From Arcicella sp034519515 (GTDB lineage: Bacteria > Bacteroidota > Bacteroidia > Cytophagales > Spirosomataceae): a stretch of DNA of 64,000 nucleotides. Where the stretch lies: assembly GCA_034519515.1 (NCBI GenBank), contig JAXHOK010000037.1:62001-126000 (forward strand), written 5' to 3'. Under the pieces are notes generated by a model, which did no database searches, was not told where the DNA came from, and was given only the letters and a program-made list of their open reading frames with translations. Positions 18,458 through 26,570 of the stretch are shown here, one piece after another; position 1 is the first letter of the stretch, and each line of letters starts with the position of its first letter. The translations under genes and the position numbers were made by a program.

Positions 18458-19599
18458 TTACTTAATTACAAATCCTTTCGATTGCCACTTCTTCAATTTC
18501 CCTTTCTGTGTTTCCATCATTAGCACTTCACAATTGGGCATTTTTTTGATAAGTTTCAAGGCTTTTTTGACCGATAAAACACTACACGCTGTGGCGAGCC
18601 AATCTGCGGTTGCACCATTGGGGGCAATGACTGTTACGTTGCGCTGGTGGGTAAGTCCCAAGCCCGTGTTTGGATTTACGATGTGGGAATATTTTTTGCC
18701 CTCAATTTCCACAAATTGATACATATTTCCAGAAGTTGCCACGGCTTGATTTTGAAGCAATAAATAGCCCTGCATTAGTTCTTCGGAATTAGGAATTGTA
18801 ATGCCAATTCGCCAATCTTTTCCTATCATGGCTAAATCGCCACCCGCATCAACTAATGCTTTTTCAGTGCCCTCTTTCTTACAAAAATCAACAATCACTT
18901 GGGCGATGTACCCTTTAGCAATTCCGCCCAAATCTAAAAGCGTATTTTTCTGTAAAAGTTTTACGGAATAAGTCATTGAATCTAAGATAATATTCTGATA
19001 ACCAAACGTTTGTATATAATTTCTCAGGAGCATTTCATCAGGTAAAACTTTTTCTTTACGGGCTTTTCGCCACAATTTTATGATACTCCCAACGCTAATA
19101 TCAAACGCACCTTGGCATTGCTGAGAAGCCCAAACAGACTGTTTGATAATGTCCCAAAGAGCGGGAGAAACGGGCTTAAAAGTATTCGTTCCTGCGGTTT
19201 TACTTAATACATTAAGCTCGCTATTTTCTACATAATCACTAAGAAGCCGTTTTAAAATATATTCTGAATAAAGTCTGATTGTATTTTTTGAGTAGCGGAA
19301 TCATATTTTTTTAAGGAATATACAGCGTATCTTGTGTAAAAAATATGGTTTCGATAGTCAGAATAAGACAATCAGAATTTGTCGTAAGATATTTTAAAAC
19401 GGCTTCTAAAAATAAGATTCAAAGAATCAGCAATTTGAAAGGATTTTTTAGCTAAAATAGAGGCTTTTACGGAGTCATCGGAAAAGATAGTGATGTTGAG
19501 AGGTGAACCCATTTTAGGTTCGGAAAATGTGTATTTTTGGGATTGGGAATGAGCTAAAAATACGTGAAAAAATAGAATTATGAAAAGGTATTTTTTCAC
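18458..19599 (-). pseudogene. apbE: FAD:protein FMN transferase, interrupted by a 164-bp element
   Basis: Signal peptide MKKYLFIILFFHVFLAHSQ, then an ApbE domain with DAGGDLAMIGKDW and SGNMYQFVEIEGKKYSHIVN ending in the NPNTG metal/FAD region. ApbE enzymes attach FMN covalently to periplasmic or membrane redox proteins such as RnfG/NqrC. Insertion of 164 bp plus a TAA duplication at 19243-19409 separates residues SLNLIF from SDYVENSELN. Subtracting 167 bases leaves 975, exactly 325 codons, so the gene is otherwise intact and the insertion is recent. As it stands, translation stops inside the element. Confidence 0.88.
19243..19406. mobile_element. MITE-like element, family 2 (164 bp) in apbE
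   Basis: Both ends carry GAAGCCGTTTTAAAATAT as a perfect 18-bp terminal inverted repeat (19243-19260 and 19389-19406). TAA flanks both sides (19240-19242, 19407-19409). The interior is AT-rich without a coding frame. Ends differ from family 1 but the duplication size and sequence are the same. Confidence 0.88.
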
Positions 19600-19636
19600 G
19601 ATTAGGAGTAATTTTTAGAGATTTCAGCGTTGCTTT

Positions 19637-19669
19637 ACGGAAGGCTTCGTTTTAAACGAAGCCTTCCGT
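19637..19669. terminator. Perfect 16-bp palindrome followed by T run
   Basis: ACGGAAGGCTTCGTTT and its complement around one base, then TTTTTAT. It separates the apbE and MlaD-like genes. The family is shared with 3830-3862. Confidence 0.6.
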
Positions 19670-19675
19670 TTTTAT

Positions 19676-20626
19676 CTATTTTACCACGGGAGGCTCAGTG
19701 GTTTTTTTACCAAATATTGACAAGTTTACGTATCTTTTGGGAGCCAAACGAAAGTCAATCAACAGCTTATCTAAGTCTGCCAAGGAACGATTGATGTTTG
19801 AATATAACGAATCGTCTTTCAATAATTTACCCATCGAACCTTGTCCTGCTTCGATTCCCAACATAATTCTTTGCAAACCTTCCAATGACTTTTGGGTTGT
19901 GGCAACGGCTTGGCTTATTTTGAGGGCATTCAAAGAATCTGCCATCGAACTAAATTTGCCAATGAGGGGCTTCAAACTCTTTTCGGTTTCAATTAAATTA
20001 CCCGAAAGAGATTTCATATTTGCCGTTATTCCTGCCAAATTCGCTCTGTTTTCCGCAATTGTTGAGTTCATTGAACCGCCCAAAGTAGTAACCATTTTAT
20101 CAGAATTACGAACCAAACCATTCACGGATGAACCCGTGGCTTCAAAACTCTTCGTAACCACTCGTAAAGAAAGGGTCAATGAATCCAAATTGTGCAACAG
20201 CGGCAAGGCTTGTTCTTTAATCAAATCACTAATCCCTGTTTCGCTGGTCGCCATTAATGCTCCGCCTGTAGGAATAACTCCATTACCTTTGCCCATTTCT
20301 AATCTCACAATTTTCCCGCCCAATAGACCGTCCGAAGCAAGAATGGCTTTTGTACCAGTGGGCAGGGGCAAATCTTTGCGGATGGTGAGCGTAACCTTCA
20401 CTTGATTTCCAGCAATGAGTTCCACTTTTTTTACCTGCCCGACTTTCATTCCACTCAACGAAACCTGGTTGGCAGCTGTCAAGCCCTCCACGTTTTTGTA
20501 AACCACAAAGTATTGATTTTCAGGCGAAAAGAAGTCTTTGCCTTTTAGGAAGTTAAATCCTAAGTATAGAATTACGAATGAAGTGACGGCGAGTAAGCCA
20601 ACTTTGGTTTCTTTAGAGATAGCCAT
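19676..20626 (-). CDS. MlaD/MCE-domain protein
   Basis: A 316-aa protein with one N-terminal membrane anchor (LLAVTSFVILYLGFNFL) and an MCE domain (about 38-115: FVVYKNVEGLTAANQVSLSG ... ILASDGLLGGKIVRLE). The rest is a long helical tail rich in spaced hydrophobics. MCE proteins form hexameric rings that pass lipids between inner and outer membranes, normally with MlaE/MlaF partners, which are not in this window. It lies in an envelope block with an amidase and LptD. Start ATG is 20624-20626, directly after a repeat array. Confidence 0.85.
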   Translation of the reverse strand: MAISKETKVGLLAVTSFVILYLGFNFLKGKDFFSPENQYFVVYKNVEGLTAANQVSLSGMKVGQVKKVELIAGNQVKVTLTIRKDLPLPTGTKAILASDGLLGGKIVRLEMGKGNGVIPTGGALMATSETGISDLIKEQALPLLHNLDSLTLSLRVVTKSFEATGSSVNGLVRNSDKMVTTLGGSMNSTIAENRANLAGITANMKSLSGNLIETEKSLKPLIGKFSSMADSLNALKISQAVATTQKSLEGLQRIMLGIEAGQGSMGKLLKDDSLYSNINRSLADLDKLLIDFRLAPKRYVNLSIFGKKTTEPPVVK

Positions 20627-20630
20627 AATT

Positions 20631-20804
20631 TTAGGGGTTAGGGGCTGGGAATTAGGGATTAGGGATTAGGGATTAGGTAATTGGGAATTAGAAATCAAGA
20701 ACTCTAAAAATAAATTATTTAATTTTATTTTAGTCTAATAATCTAATCCCTAATCTCTCTAATCCCTAATTACCCAATCCCCAATCCCTAATCCCTAATT
20801 TTCA
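20631..20804. repeat. Inverted array of TTAGGGA units
   Basis: About seven units of GGGATTAGGGATTAG type (20631-20690) and their complements (20740-20803) frame an AT-rich centre, so the gap between the MlaD-like and amidase genes can fold into a long hairpin. The amidase stop codon lies in the right arm. Confidence 0.7.
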
Positions 20805-21610
20805 ATTTCTTCTTTGTATAATTTAAAAGCCTTGAATATAGAAGTTGCTACTTCGTCTTGTCCTTCGGCAGAGGCTAAGTATTTTTCTTCCTTGGCATTG
20901 GTCAAAAAACCCGTTTCAATCAAAACGCTTGGCATGGCGGTTTCCCAAAGTACGAGAAAACCCGCTTGTTTTACGCCATAACTGGTTCGATTATTCTGCT
21001 TTTTGAATTGCCGTTCCACTTTCGAGGCTAATTTGATGCTGTTGGTCATAAAAGCATTTTGATAATTTGCCATCATAATATGTGCCAGCGGTGAATTTGG
21101 GTTGAAGCCGTTATAGATTTTCTTATAATTGTCTTCTTGCAAAATCACGGAGTTTTCTCTTTTGGCAACATCCAGGTTCTCGCTTGTTTTATGTAACCCC
21201 ATCGTATAGGTTTCCGTTCCAGCAAACTTTGCGGATGGGTGAGAATTGCAATGTACTGAAATAAATAAATCGGCTTTGTTGCGGTTAGCAATGGCAGAAC
21301 GTTCGTGCAAATCTATCTTTACATCTTTCATGCGGGTATAAAGCACCCGTACATTAGGATATTCAGATTTGATTTTTTCGCCCACTGCCAGCACAATTTT
21401 TAAGGCAATTTTAGATTCATTGTGGTTTTCACCGTGACATCCAGGGTCTCTGCCGCCGTGTCCAGCATCCAGCACAATGGTTTTGATACGGTTCTCATCG
21501 TTATTGGGTACTGAAAAATCCGTACCACTGATTGTGTCTTGCGGACTTATGAAAGCACCCAATCCACAGAAAGAAGCAATTAATAGGAAACCTTTAACAA
21601 TCTTTAACAT
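20795..21610 (-). CDS. N-acetylmuramoyl-L-alanine amidase (Amidase_3)
   Basis: About 271 aa from ATG 21608-21610 (a TTG three codons earlier is less likely). Hydrophobic N-terminus, then the zinc amidase domain: VLDAGHGGRDPG (first His), NESKIALKI (Glu), ISVHCNSHP (second His) and VLIETGFLTN (catalytic Glu). It cleaves the amide between muramic acid and the stem peptide in the periplasm, for cell separation or wall turnover. It is divergent from lptD, with a hairpin array between them. Confidence 0.88.
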   Translation of the reverse strand: MLKIVKGFLLIASFCGLGAFISPQDTISGTDFSVPNNDENRIKTIVLDAGHGGRDPGCHGENHNESKIALKIVLAVGEKIKSEYPNVRVLYTRMKDVKIDLHERSAIANRNKADLFISVHCNSHPSAKFAGTETYTMGLHKTSENLDVAKRENSVILQEDNYKKIYNGFNPNSPLAHIMMANYQNAFMTNSIKLASKVERQFKKQNNRTSYGVKQAGFLVLWETAMPSVLIETGFLTNAKEEKYLASAEGQDEVATSIFKAFKLYKEEIEN

Positions 21611-21659
21611 TATTTTCAAGCGGGTACGTTATCTTAAATAAGTAATGGGTTAATTTTGT

Positions 21660-21740
21660 GGTGTGTAGCAGTGAGGTATAAGCATTGAGCTGTGGGCTTT
21701 ATTCGCAAAACTCATACCTCAATGCTCATAGCTCACAACT
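21660..21740. repeat. Inverted array of GAGGTATAAGCATTGAGC units
   Basis: Left units and right complements (CTCATACCTCAATGCTCATAGC) form a hairpin between the divergent amidase and lptD genes, within the region that should hold their promoters. Confidence 0.65.
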
Positions 21741-21791
21741 TTTTCCCACAAAGATAAAATTTTAATACAACTGAAAAAAGCACTTCACATA

Positions 21792-24647
21792 TTGAGTATC
21801 ATAATTAGCTTATTTTTAGGGGTTTTCCTCGTAAATCAGGCTCATGCACAACGGATTACGACAGGTAAACCTGCGATTGATACCAAAAACTCAGGAAAAA
21901 AACTCGCTTTGAAAGACTCCCTCAAAGTGGATACCCTTGCAAAAACCGTTCCCGATTCGCTCAAAAAGAACAACGATTTGCAGACTACCGTAGTATATGC
22001 TGCCAAGGATTCAACGGTGATGGATACCAAAAACCAAGTGGTTTATCTTTATGGTGATGCCAAAGTTACTTATGGAGACGTGGTGCTGTCAGCGGATTTT
22101 ATCAAACTGAATTGGGATAAAAATGAAGTATTTGCCCAAGGGACGAAAGATACCGTAGCGAATAAAACCATCGGTAAACCCGTTTTCAAACAGGGCGGAG
22201 AACCCTATGATGCCGATGAAATAAAGTATAATTTCAAATCCAGAAAAGCCATTATCAAAGGGTTAGTTACCAAACAGGGCGATGCTTATGTGCAGGGAAT
22301 CAGCGTGAAAAAAGACGATGAAGACAACCTTTATATCCGTGGTGCGGTTTACACAACTTGTAATTTGGCACATCCGCATTACAGTATCGTTGCCCCGAGA
22401 ATCAAGTTGGTAGGCAAAAAAGAGATTGTTTCGGGTCCTTTTCACTTTGAGTTAAACGAAATTCCCTTACCCATTGGTTTACCTTTTGGTTTTTTTCCTT
22501 ACAAACCTCCGCAAGAAAACGGAACATCGGGAATCATTGTACCGCAATACGGTGAAGAAGCCTTCGGAAGGGGATTTTTCCTAAACCAAGGTGGTTATTA
22601 TTTTGCCATCAGCGAAAAAATTGGGTTGAGATTGACGGGGGAGATTTTTTCAAAAGGTAGCTGGGGGCTGAGGGCAGAATCGCAATATGTGCATCGTTAT
22701 CATTACAGTGGTAGTTTTGACGTAAATTATGGTGTTGCCCAAAATGGTCAAGAATTTAATGGAACAAGCATTAATAACTTCGGAATTAGGTGGTCGCATT
22801 CACCGTTGAGTCGGGGAAGTTCCAGTTTTTCGGCTTCGGTCAATATTCAGAGTAGTGCCAATAATCAGTTCAATAGCAATATTGCTTCCAACGCCTATAT
22901 TTCATCTTCGCTGAATTCTTCGGTTCAATATTCTAAGAATTTTGGGCAAAATATTCGTACCAGCGTAAGTTTGCAAGCCGACCAAAATACTATTACGAAG
23001 GCAACTAATATTAACAATAATTTTTCGTTCGGACTCAATCAATTTCAGCCGTTAAAAAACAAGAAAGCCGTTACCGAAAAGTTTTGGGATGGTTTGCGAT
23101 TGGGTTTAGACTTTAACGGTTCAATAGGCGTAACCAACCAAATAGCCTTGGATAACCGTTCCTACAACAGTTTACCTTATAACGTAAACCGTAAGAAAGA
23201 CACGCTCGATACTGACCCAAACCGCCCCCGACCCATTGTGGATTTACGGGTTGCTGCCAACCAACAACCCAATTTAGCCCGTGATGGTGTGGTTTCTTTT
23301 GTTGATAATTTTGAAACAATCATGCAAAATGCTAATTTCAAAATGAATTATACCATTCCCTTATCATTGCCAAATATTAAATTAGGAAAGTATATCAATC
23401 TTACGCCTGGAATGAGCTTTTCGGGAAATGTGTATCGGCAGAAGTATGCCTATAGATTCCTCAAACCTGGGGAAAGTTATGTGAATAGTCGAGGTAAAAC
23501 AATCAGCTTTCTTCCATACTCCAGTGATACCTTAGCCAGAAACGGAGTAGTGGATATTGATACGTTACGAGGAGGATTTAATCCCGATTATCAATATTCA
23601 TTTTCTGCCAGTATGAACACCCGATTATATGGAACGATTAATTTCAAAAAAGGTCGTTTAAGAGGTATCAGACATATCATAACTCCCTCAATTAGTGCCA
23701 ATTACACGCCCGATTTCACTGACCCGAGTTTTGGTTTTTATAATGAGATTCAAGTAAGTACAAAAGGAACAACGATAAATCCTGATGGAACTATCCGACA
23801 AGGTTCATTCCGAAGGATATCCGTTTTCAATCCGACCCAGACCAATTACGGCAGTCAATCGGGTGGTATTAGTTTGAATATTTCTAACACCTTTGAAGCA
23901 AAGGTTAAAGCAAAATCAGACACGGCAGAGAAGGAGTTTGAGAAGATAACCTTATTGGATAACCTCGGTTTTTCAACCAATTATAACTTTTTTGCGAGCG
24001 AATATAAATTAGCTCCCATCACGTTTTCAGCAACTTCGAGGGTTAAAAAATTTGATATTAACCTGAACGGTTCGTTTGACCCATACAAATATATACAGGA
24101 CGGGTCATCATTAGTGGGTTCACGAGTGGATGAATACAAAGCTCCGTCGCTTTCTAATTTAAGTTTTTCAATAGGTAAAAGTTTTCAGCCAGCACCGACC
24201 AAGCCCAAGCAAAACCCTGACCCCAACAATAATGCGTCAGATTCTCAGGTTAAGCAAATTAATAGAAATATCAATGATTATGTGGACTGGAGTGTGCCGT
24301 GGCAGTTTCAGTTTAGTTATCAGTATAACATGAACCAAGTGGGTTTTGCCCCCGCCGTGATTGTGAGTGCCGTCACGTTTAATGGTAATTTAAAACTGAC
24401 CGAAAAATGGAATTTCAAACTAACATCGGGTTATGATTTCATTTTCAAAGGCATGACCCTAACCACCATGGAAGTAACCCGCAATCTTCACTGTTGGCAG
24501 GCATCTTTTAGGTGGACACCCATTGCGAGTCAATTTTCTGGTCGGGGCAGTAGTTATGAATTTAATATTGGCGTTTTGTCGTCTTTGTTGCAAGAATTAA
24601 AACTCTCTCGGAGACGGACTACTAATTTTGGAAGTGGGTTTAATTGA
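21792..24647 (+). CDS. lptD: LPS assembly outer-membrane protein LptD (Bacteroidota type)
   Basis: About 951 aa. After a signal peptide come an OstA/LptA-like beta-jellyroll (about 60-200: VVYAAKDSTVMDTKNQVVYL) and a large C-terminal barrel with alternating polar/hydrophobic strands ending SRRRTTNFGSGFN. The segment GIIVPQYGEEAFGRGFFL is typical of the LptD_2 form. It should place LPS in the outer leaflet with LptE. No ATG fits: the start is TTG at 21792 or, giving a better Lys-Lys signal peptide (LKKALHILSIII), CTG at 21771. Confidence 0.85.
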   Translation: MSIIISLFLGVFLVNQAHAQRITTGKPAIDTKNSGKKLALKDSLKVDTLAKTVPDSLKKNNDLQTTVVYAAKDSTVMDTKNQVVYLYGDAKVTYGDVVLSADFIKLNWDKNEVFAQGTKDTVANKTIGKPVFKQGGEPYDADEIKYNFKSRKAIIKGLVTKQGDAYVQGISVKKDDEDNLYIRGAVYTTCNLAHPHYSIVAPRIKLVGKKEIVSGPFHFELNEIPLPIGLPFGFFPYKPPQENGTSGIIVPQYGEEAFGRGFFLNQGGYYFAISEKIGLRLTGEIFSKGSWGLRAESQYVHRYHYSGSFDVNYGVAQNGQEFNGTSINNFGIRWSHSPLSRGSSSFSASVNIQSSANNQFNSNIASNAYISSSLNSSVQYSKNFGQNIRTSVSLQADQNTITKATNINNNFSFGLNQFQPLKNKKAVTEKFWDGLRLGLDFNGSIGVTNQIALDNRSYNSLPYNVNRKKDTLDTDPNRPRPIVDLRVAANQQPNLARDGVVSFVDNFETIMQNANFKMNYTIPLSLPNIKLGKYINLTPGMSFSGNVYRQKYAYRFLKPGESYVNSRGKTISFLPYSSDTLARNGVVDIDTLRGGFNPDYQYSFSASMNTRLYGTINFKKGRLRGIRHIITPSISANYTPDFTDPSFGFYNEIQVSTKGTTINPDGTIRQGSFRRISVFNPTQTNYGSQSGGISLNISNTFEAKVKAKSDTAEKEFEKITLLDNLGFSTNYNFFASEYKLAPITFSATSRVKKFDINLNGSFDPYKYIQDGSSLVGSRVDEYKAPSLSNLSFSIGKSFQPAPTKPKQNPDPNNNASDSQVKQINRNINDYVDWSVPWQFQFSYQYNMNQVGFAPAVIVSAVTFNGNLKLTEKWNFKLTSGYDFIFKGMTLTTMEVTRNLHCWQASFRWTPIASQFSGRGSSYEFNIGVLSSLLQELKLSRRRTTNFGSGFN

Positions 24648-24660
24648 TTATGAAAGGCAA

Positions 24661-24772
24661 AACCTCACCCGAAGCGTCGGTCGCCCCTCCTACTGAGAGG
24701 GGAGACAACTACAGTACTGCTCCCCTCTCATGAAGGAGAGGGGTCGGGGCGACCGACGCTTCGGGTGAGGTT
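24661..24772. terminator. Nested palindrome, bidirectional terminator candidate
   Basis: A perfect 27-bp stem (24661-24687 with 24746-24772) encloses a second palindrome with GAGAGGGGAG/CTCCCCTCTC arms. The outer 20 bases repeat the palindrome at 10537-10564, as if a different G/C-rich repeat had entered its loop. It lies between two convergent stops (lptD and the LuxE-like gene). Confidence 0.75.
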
Positions 24773-24773
24773 T

Positions 24774-25871
24774 TCAACTCAGCATCAAATTACACCCCCG
24801 AATATCAGAATTATCAAAACGCCCCAAAATTTTGAATTTTGCCTTTGTTGGTGTTTTCACCAACAAATCGGGCAACACTTTTGTTGGTGAAAACACCAAC
24901 AAAGGCGAGTTTTCCTCTATCCTCTGTTCTCCAACCTCTACCCCAAGATCTTTCGTTTCAACAAAACAACACGAATCAATATTCGCCAAATCAATCACAT
25001 TTATGCCTCCCGTGCGAGCGTTTTGGAGGTATGAAAAAGGGTCGTTTACGTCTCTGAATAGGATTTTCATCGAAACAGGCAAATCAAAAACACCTTCGCC
25101 CGAGGAATATCCTTGTGATAACAATTCGGTCATGCCGTATTCTGAATGAATGGAATCAACGTGAAAGGCTTTGGTCAAAATCTCGTGGACTTCTTCCCGC
25201 AAGAGTTCTTTTCTTCGTCCTTTCATCCCGCCCGTTTCCATGACAATTAAATCATTTCTGTTTTTCAAAAAAGATAAATCGGCATCAGATTCAGCAAAAT
25301 CTAATAACCCGAAGGTTACACCAATAAGAAGAATTTTTGATTTTTGATTTTTGATTTTTGATTTTTCCTCCAAAATCTTTGCTAATTTTTCGTAATCATT
25401 CAGAAAGAATCCTGAATTCGGGTTATTGGTTTTTTTGATAAAATGCTCAACCATGTAAACCAAAGACGAATTGTTGCGTTCCAGATAAGAAGGTAATAAG
25501 GCAAGTATCTGAAAATCAGTCAGTTTTTCGTAGAATTTTTCAAAAATTTGTTCCGCAATTTCAAGGTAAAAATCTGGGTCGGCTACATGGTGGCGTGAGG
25601 TATTTTGTCCCGTTGTGCCGCTACTTTCAAAGGTCGTTTTGATGGAATTTTCGCCCGTAACGACTGTTTGGGTCTTAAAAAATTCAATCGGTAAAAAAGG
25701 GATTTGTTCAATTTTTTGAATATTATCTATTCGAACATCAAGGCATTGCAGATATTTTTTGTACACCAAATTATGTTCTGCCTGAAAACGGAAGATTTCC
25801 AGAGCCAAGTCGTCAAAATCTTGGGTTTGGAGGTTAAGAACCTTTTGTTTTAGTATTTGAGCTTGTTGCAT
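24774..25871 (-). CDS. LuxE-like acyl-protein synthetase/adenylate-forming enzyme
   Basis: About 365 aa from ATG 25869-25871. The adenylation motif FESSGTTGQNTSRH and the later HSEYGMTELLSQGYS match the LuxE/phenylacetate-CoA-ligase-like group, which activates an acyl group as AMP ester. The closing motif GRFDNSDIRGCNL is conserved in the family. Two parts look added: KSKIKNQKSKIL comes from an AAATC tandem repeat (25333-25367), and LLVFSPTKVLPDLLVKTPTK just before the closing motif is encoded by two palindromes (24844-24903). The substrate is unknown. Confidence 0.7.
   Translation of the reverse strand: MQQAQILKQKVLNLQTQDFDDLALEIFRFQAEHNLVYKKYLQCLDVRIDNIQKIEQIPFLPIEFFKTQTVVTGENSIKTTFESSGTTGQNTSRHHVADPDFYLEIAEQIFEKFYEKLTDFQILALLPSYLERNNSSLVYMVEHFIKKTNNPNSGFFLNDYEKLAKILEEKSKIKNQKSKILLIGVTFGLLDFAESDADLSFLKNRNDLIVMETGGMKGRRKELLREEVHEILTKAFHVDSIHSEYGMTELLSQGYSSGEGVFDLPVSMKILFRDVNDPFSYLQNARTGGINVIDLANIDSCCFVETKDLGVEVGEQRIEENSPLLVFSPTKVLPDLLVKTPTKAKFKILGRFDNSDIRGCNLMLS
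24844..24903. repeat. Two TTTGTTGGTG palindromes inside the LuxE-like gene
   Basis: Palindromes at 24844-24867 and 24880-24903 have 10-bp perfect arms and a TTTT or AAAA loop. They are in frame and supply about 20 residues before the C-terminal family motif. A non-coding copy lies at 18391. Confidence 0.75.
25333..25367. repeat. Tandem TTTTTGA repeat in coding sequence
   Basis: Four to five 7-base units of TTTTTGA encode KSKIKNQKSKI in the LuxE-like protein. The length, a multiple of seven, could shift frame if units are gained or lost, so it is a potential phase-variable tract. Confidence 0.5.
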
Positions 25872-25965
25872 ATATTTGTAAAAAACGAAACACAAAATTA
25901 CGCCAAATCATTATCTTTACGAGGTTTTCAAACAACAACCGATATAATTTTGTCGTTTATAAAAT

Positions 25966-26511
25966 ATGAAAAATAAATTACCATATATATCTTCTCTTTG
26001 CCTGTTGCTTTTCGCTTGTACGGGCGAGCCTGATTTTAGCTTTATCCCAGAAATCAGTTTTAATAATATTCAAGTATTGACCGTTTCTTCGCAGGGCTTA
26101 TTGGGCGTTACTAAAAAAGATTCAGTCGTGATGACCGTCAATTTTCAAGATGGTGATGGTGATTTGGGGTTTACTCCTGCTGAATTAACCGCCCTCAAAA
26201 AGACCACTGGTGATAGTTTGCAGACTTTTATAGCGGATATTTTTGTGCAGAGAAATGGTAGATTTCTAAGGAGTAATCCCAAAGAAAAATTTGGTGGCAA
26301 CATCCCCATTCGTTTCAAACAAGGTTCAAAAGCTGGGCCAATCGAAGGAACAGTTGATTATTCTGCCACTTTTGAATACAATGTTTTTCAAGGAATCCCG
26401 CTTTTGAGAGGAAAAAGTGACACCATCAAATTTGCGATACAGATAAAAGACAGGGCTTTGAACAAAAGCAATGTTGTGGAGACTTCGCCCATAGTGATTT
26501 ATGCGAAGTAA
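25966..26511 (+). CDS. Lipoprotein of unknown function
   Basis: A 181-aa protein with signal peptide and lipobox (LCLLLFAC, Cys18). The mature part contains VVMTVNFQDGDGDLGFT, a short acidic, cadherin-like calcium-type loop, and ends in a beta-rich segment (TIKFAIQIKDRALNKSN). This layout is common in Bacteroidota lipoproteins but no named family is assigned. It is divergent from the LuxE-like gene; a TATCTTTA near 25913 may be its -7 element. Confidence 0.65.
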   Translation: MKNKLPYISSLCLLLFACTGEPDFSFIPEISFNNIQVLTVSSQGLLGVTKKDSVVMTVNFQDGDGDLGFTPAELTALKKTTGDSLQTFIADIFVQRNGRFLRSNPKEKFGGNIPIRFKQGSKAGPIEGTVDYSATFEYNVFQGIPLLRGKSDTIKFAIQIKDRALNKSNVVETSPIVIYAK

Positions 26512-26570
26512 AATTTTTAGGGTATCATTACGTCCAGAAAATCGCTTGTATTAAATTCAATTTGTGGTAA

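Noticed and set aside
20631..20690. Telomere-like TTAGGGA repeat as a chromosome end
   Set aside because: It is short, internal and followed by its complement; it belongs to the hairpin arrays.
20991..21010. GGTTCGATT-like T-arm sequence suggesting a tRNA
   Set aside because: It lies inside the amidase frame and no acceptor or anticodon arms accompany it.
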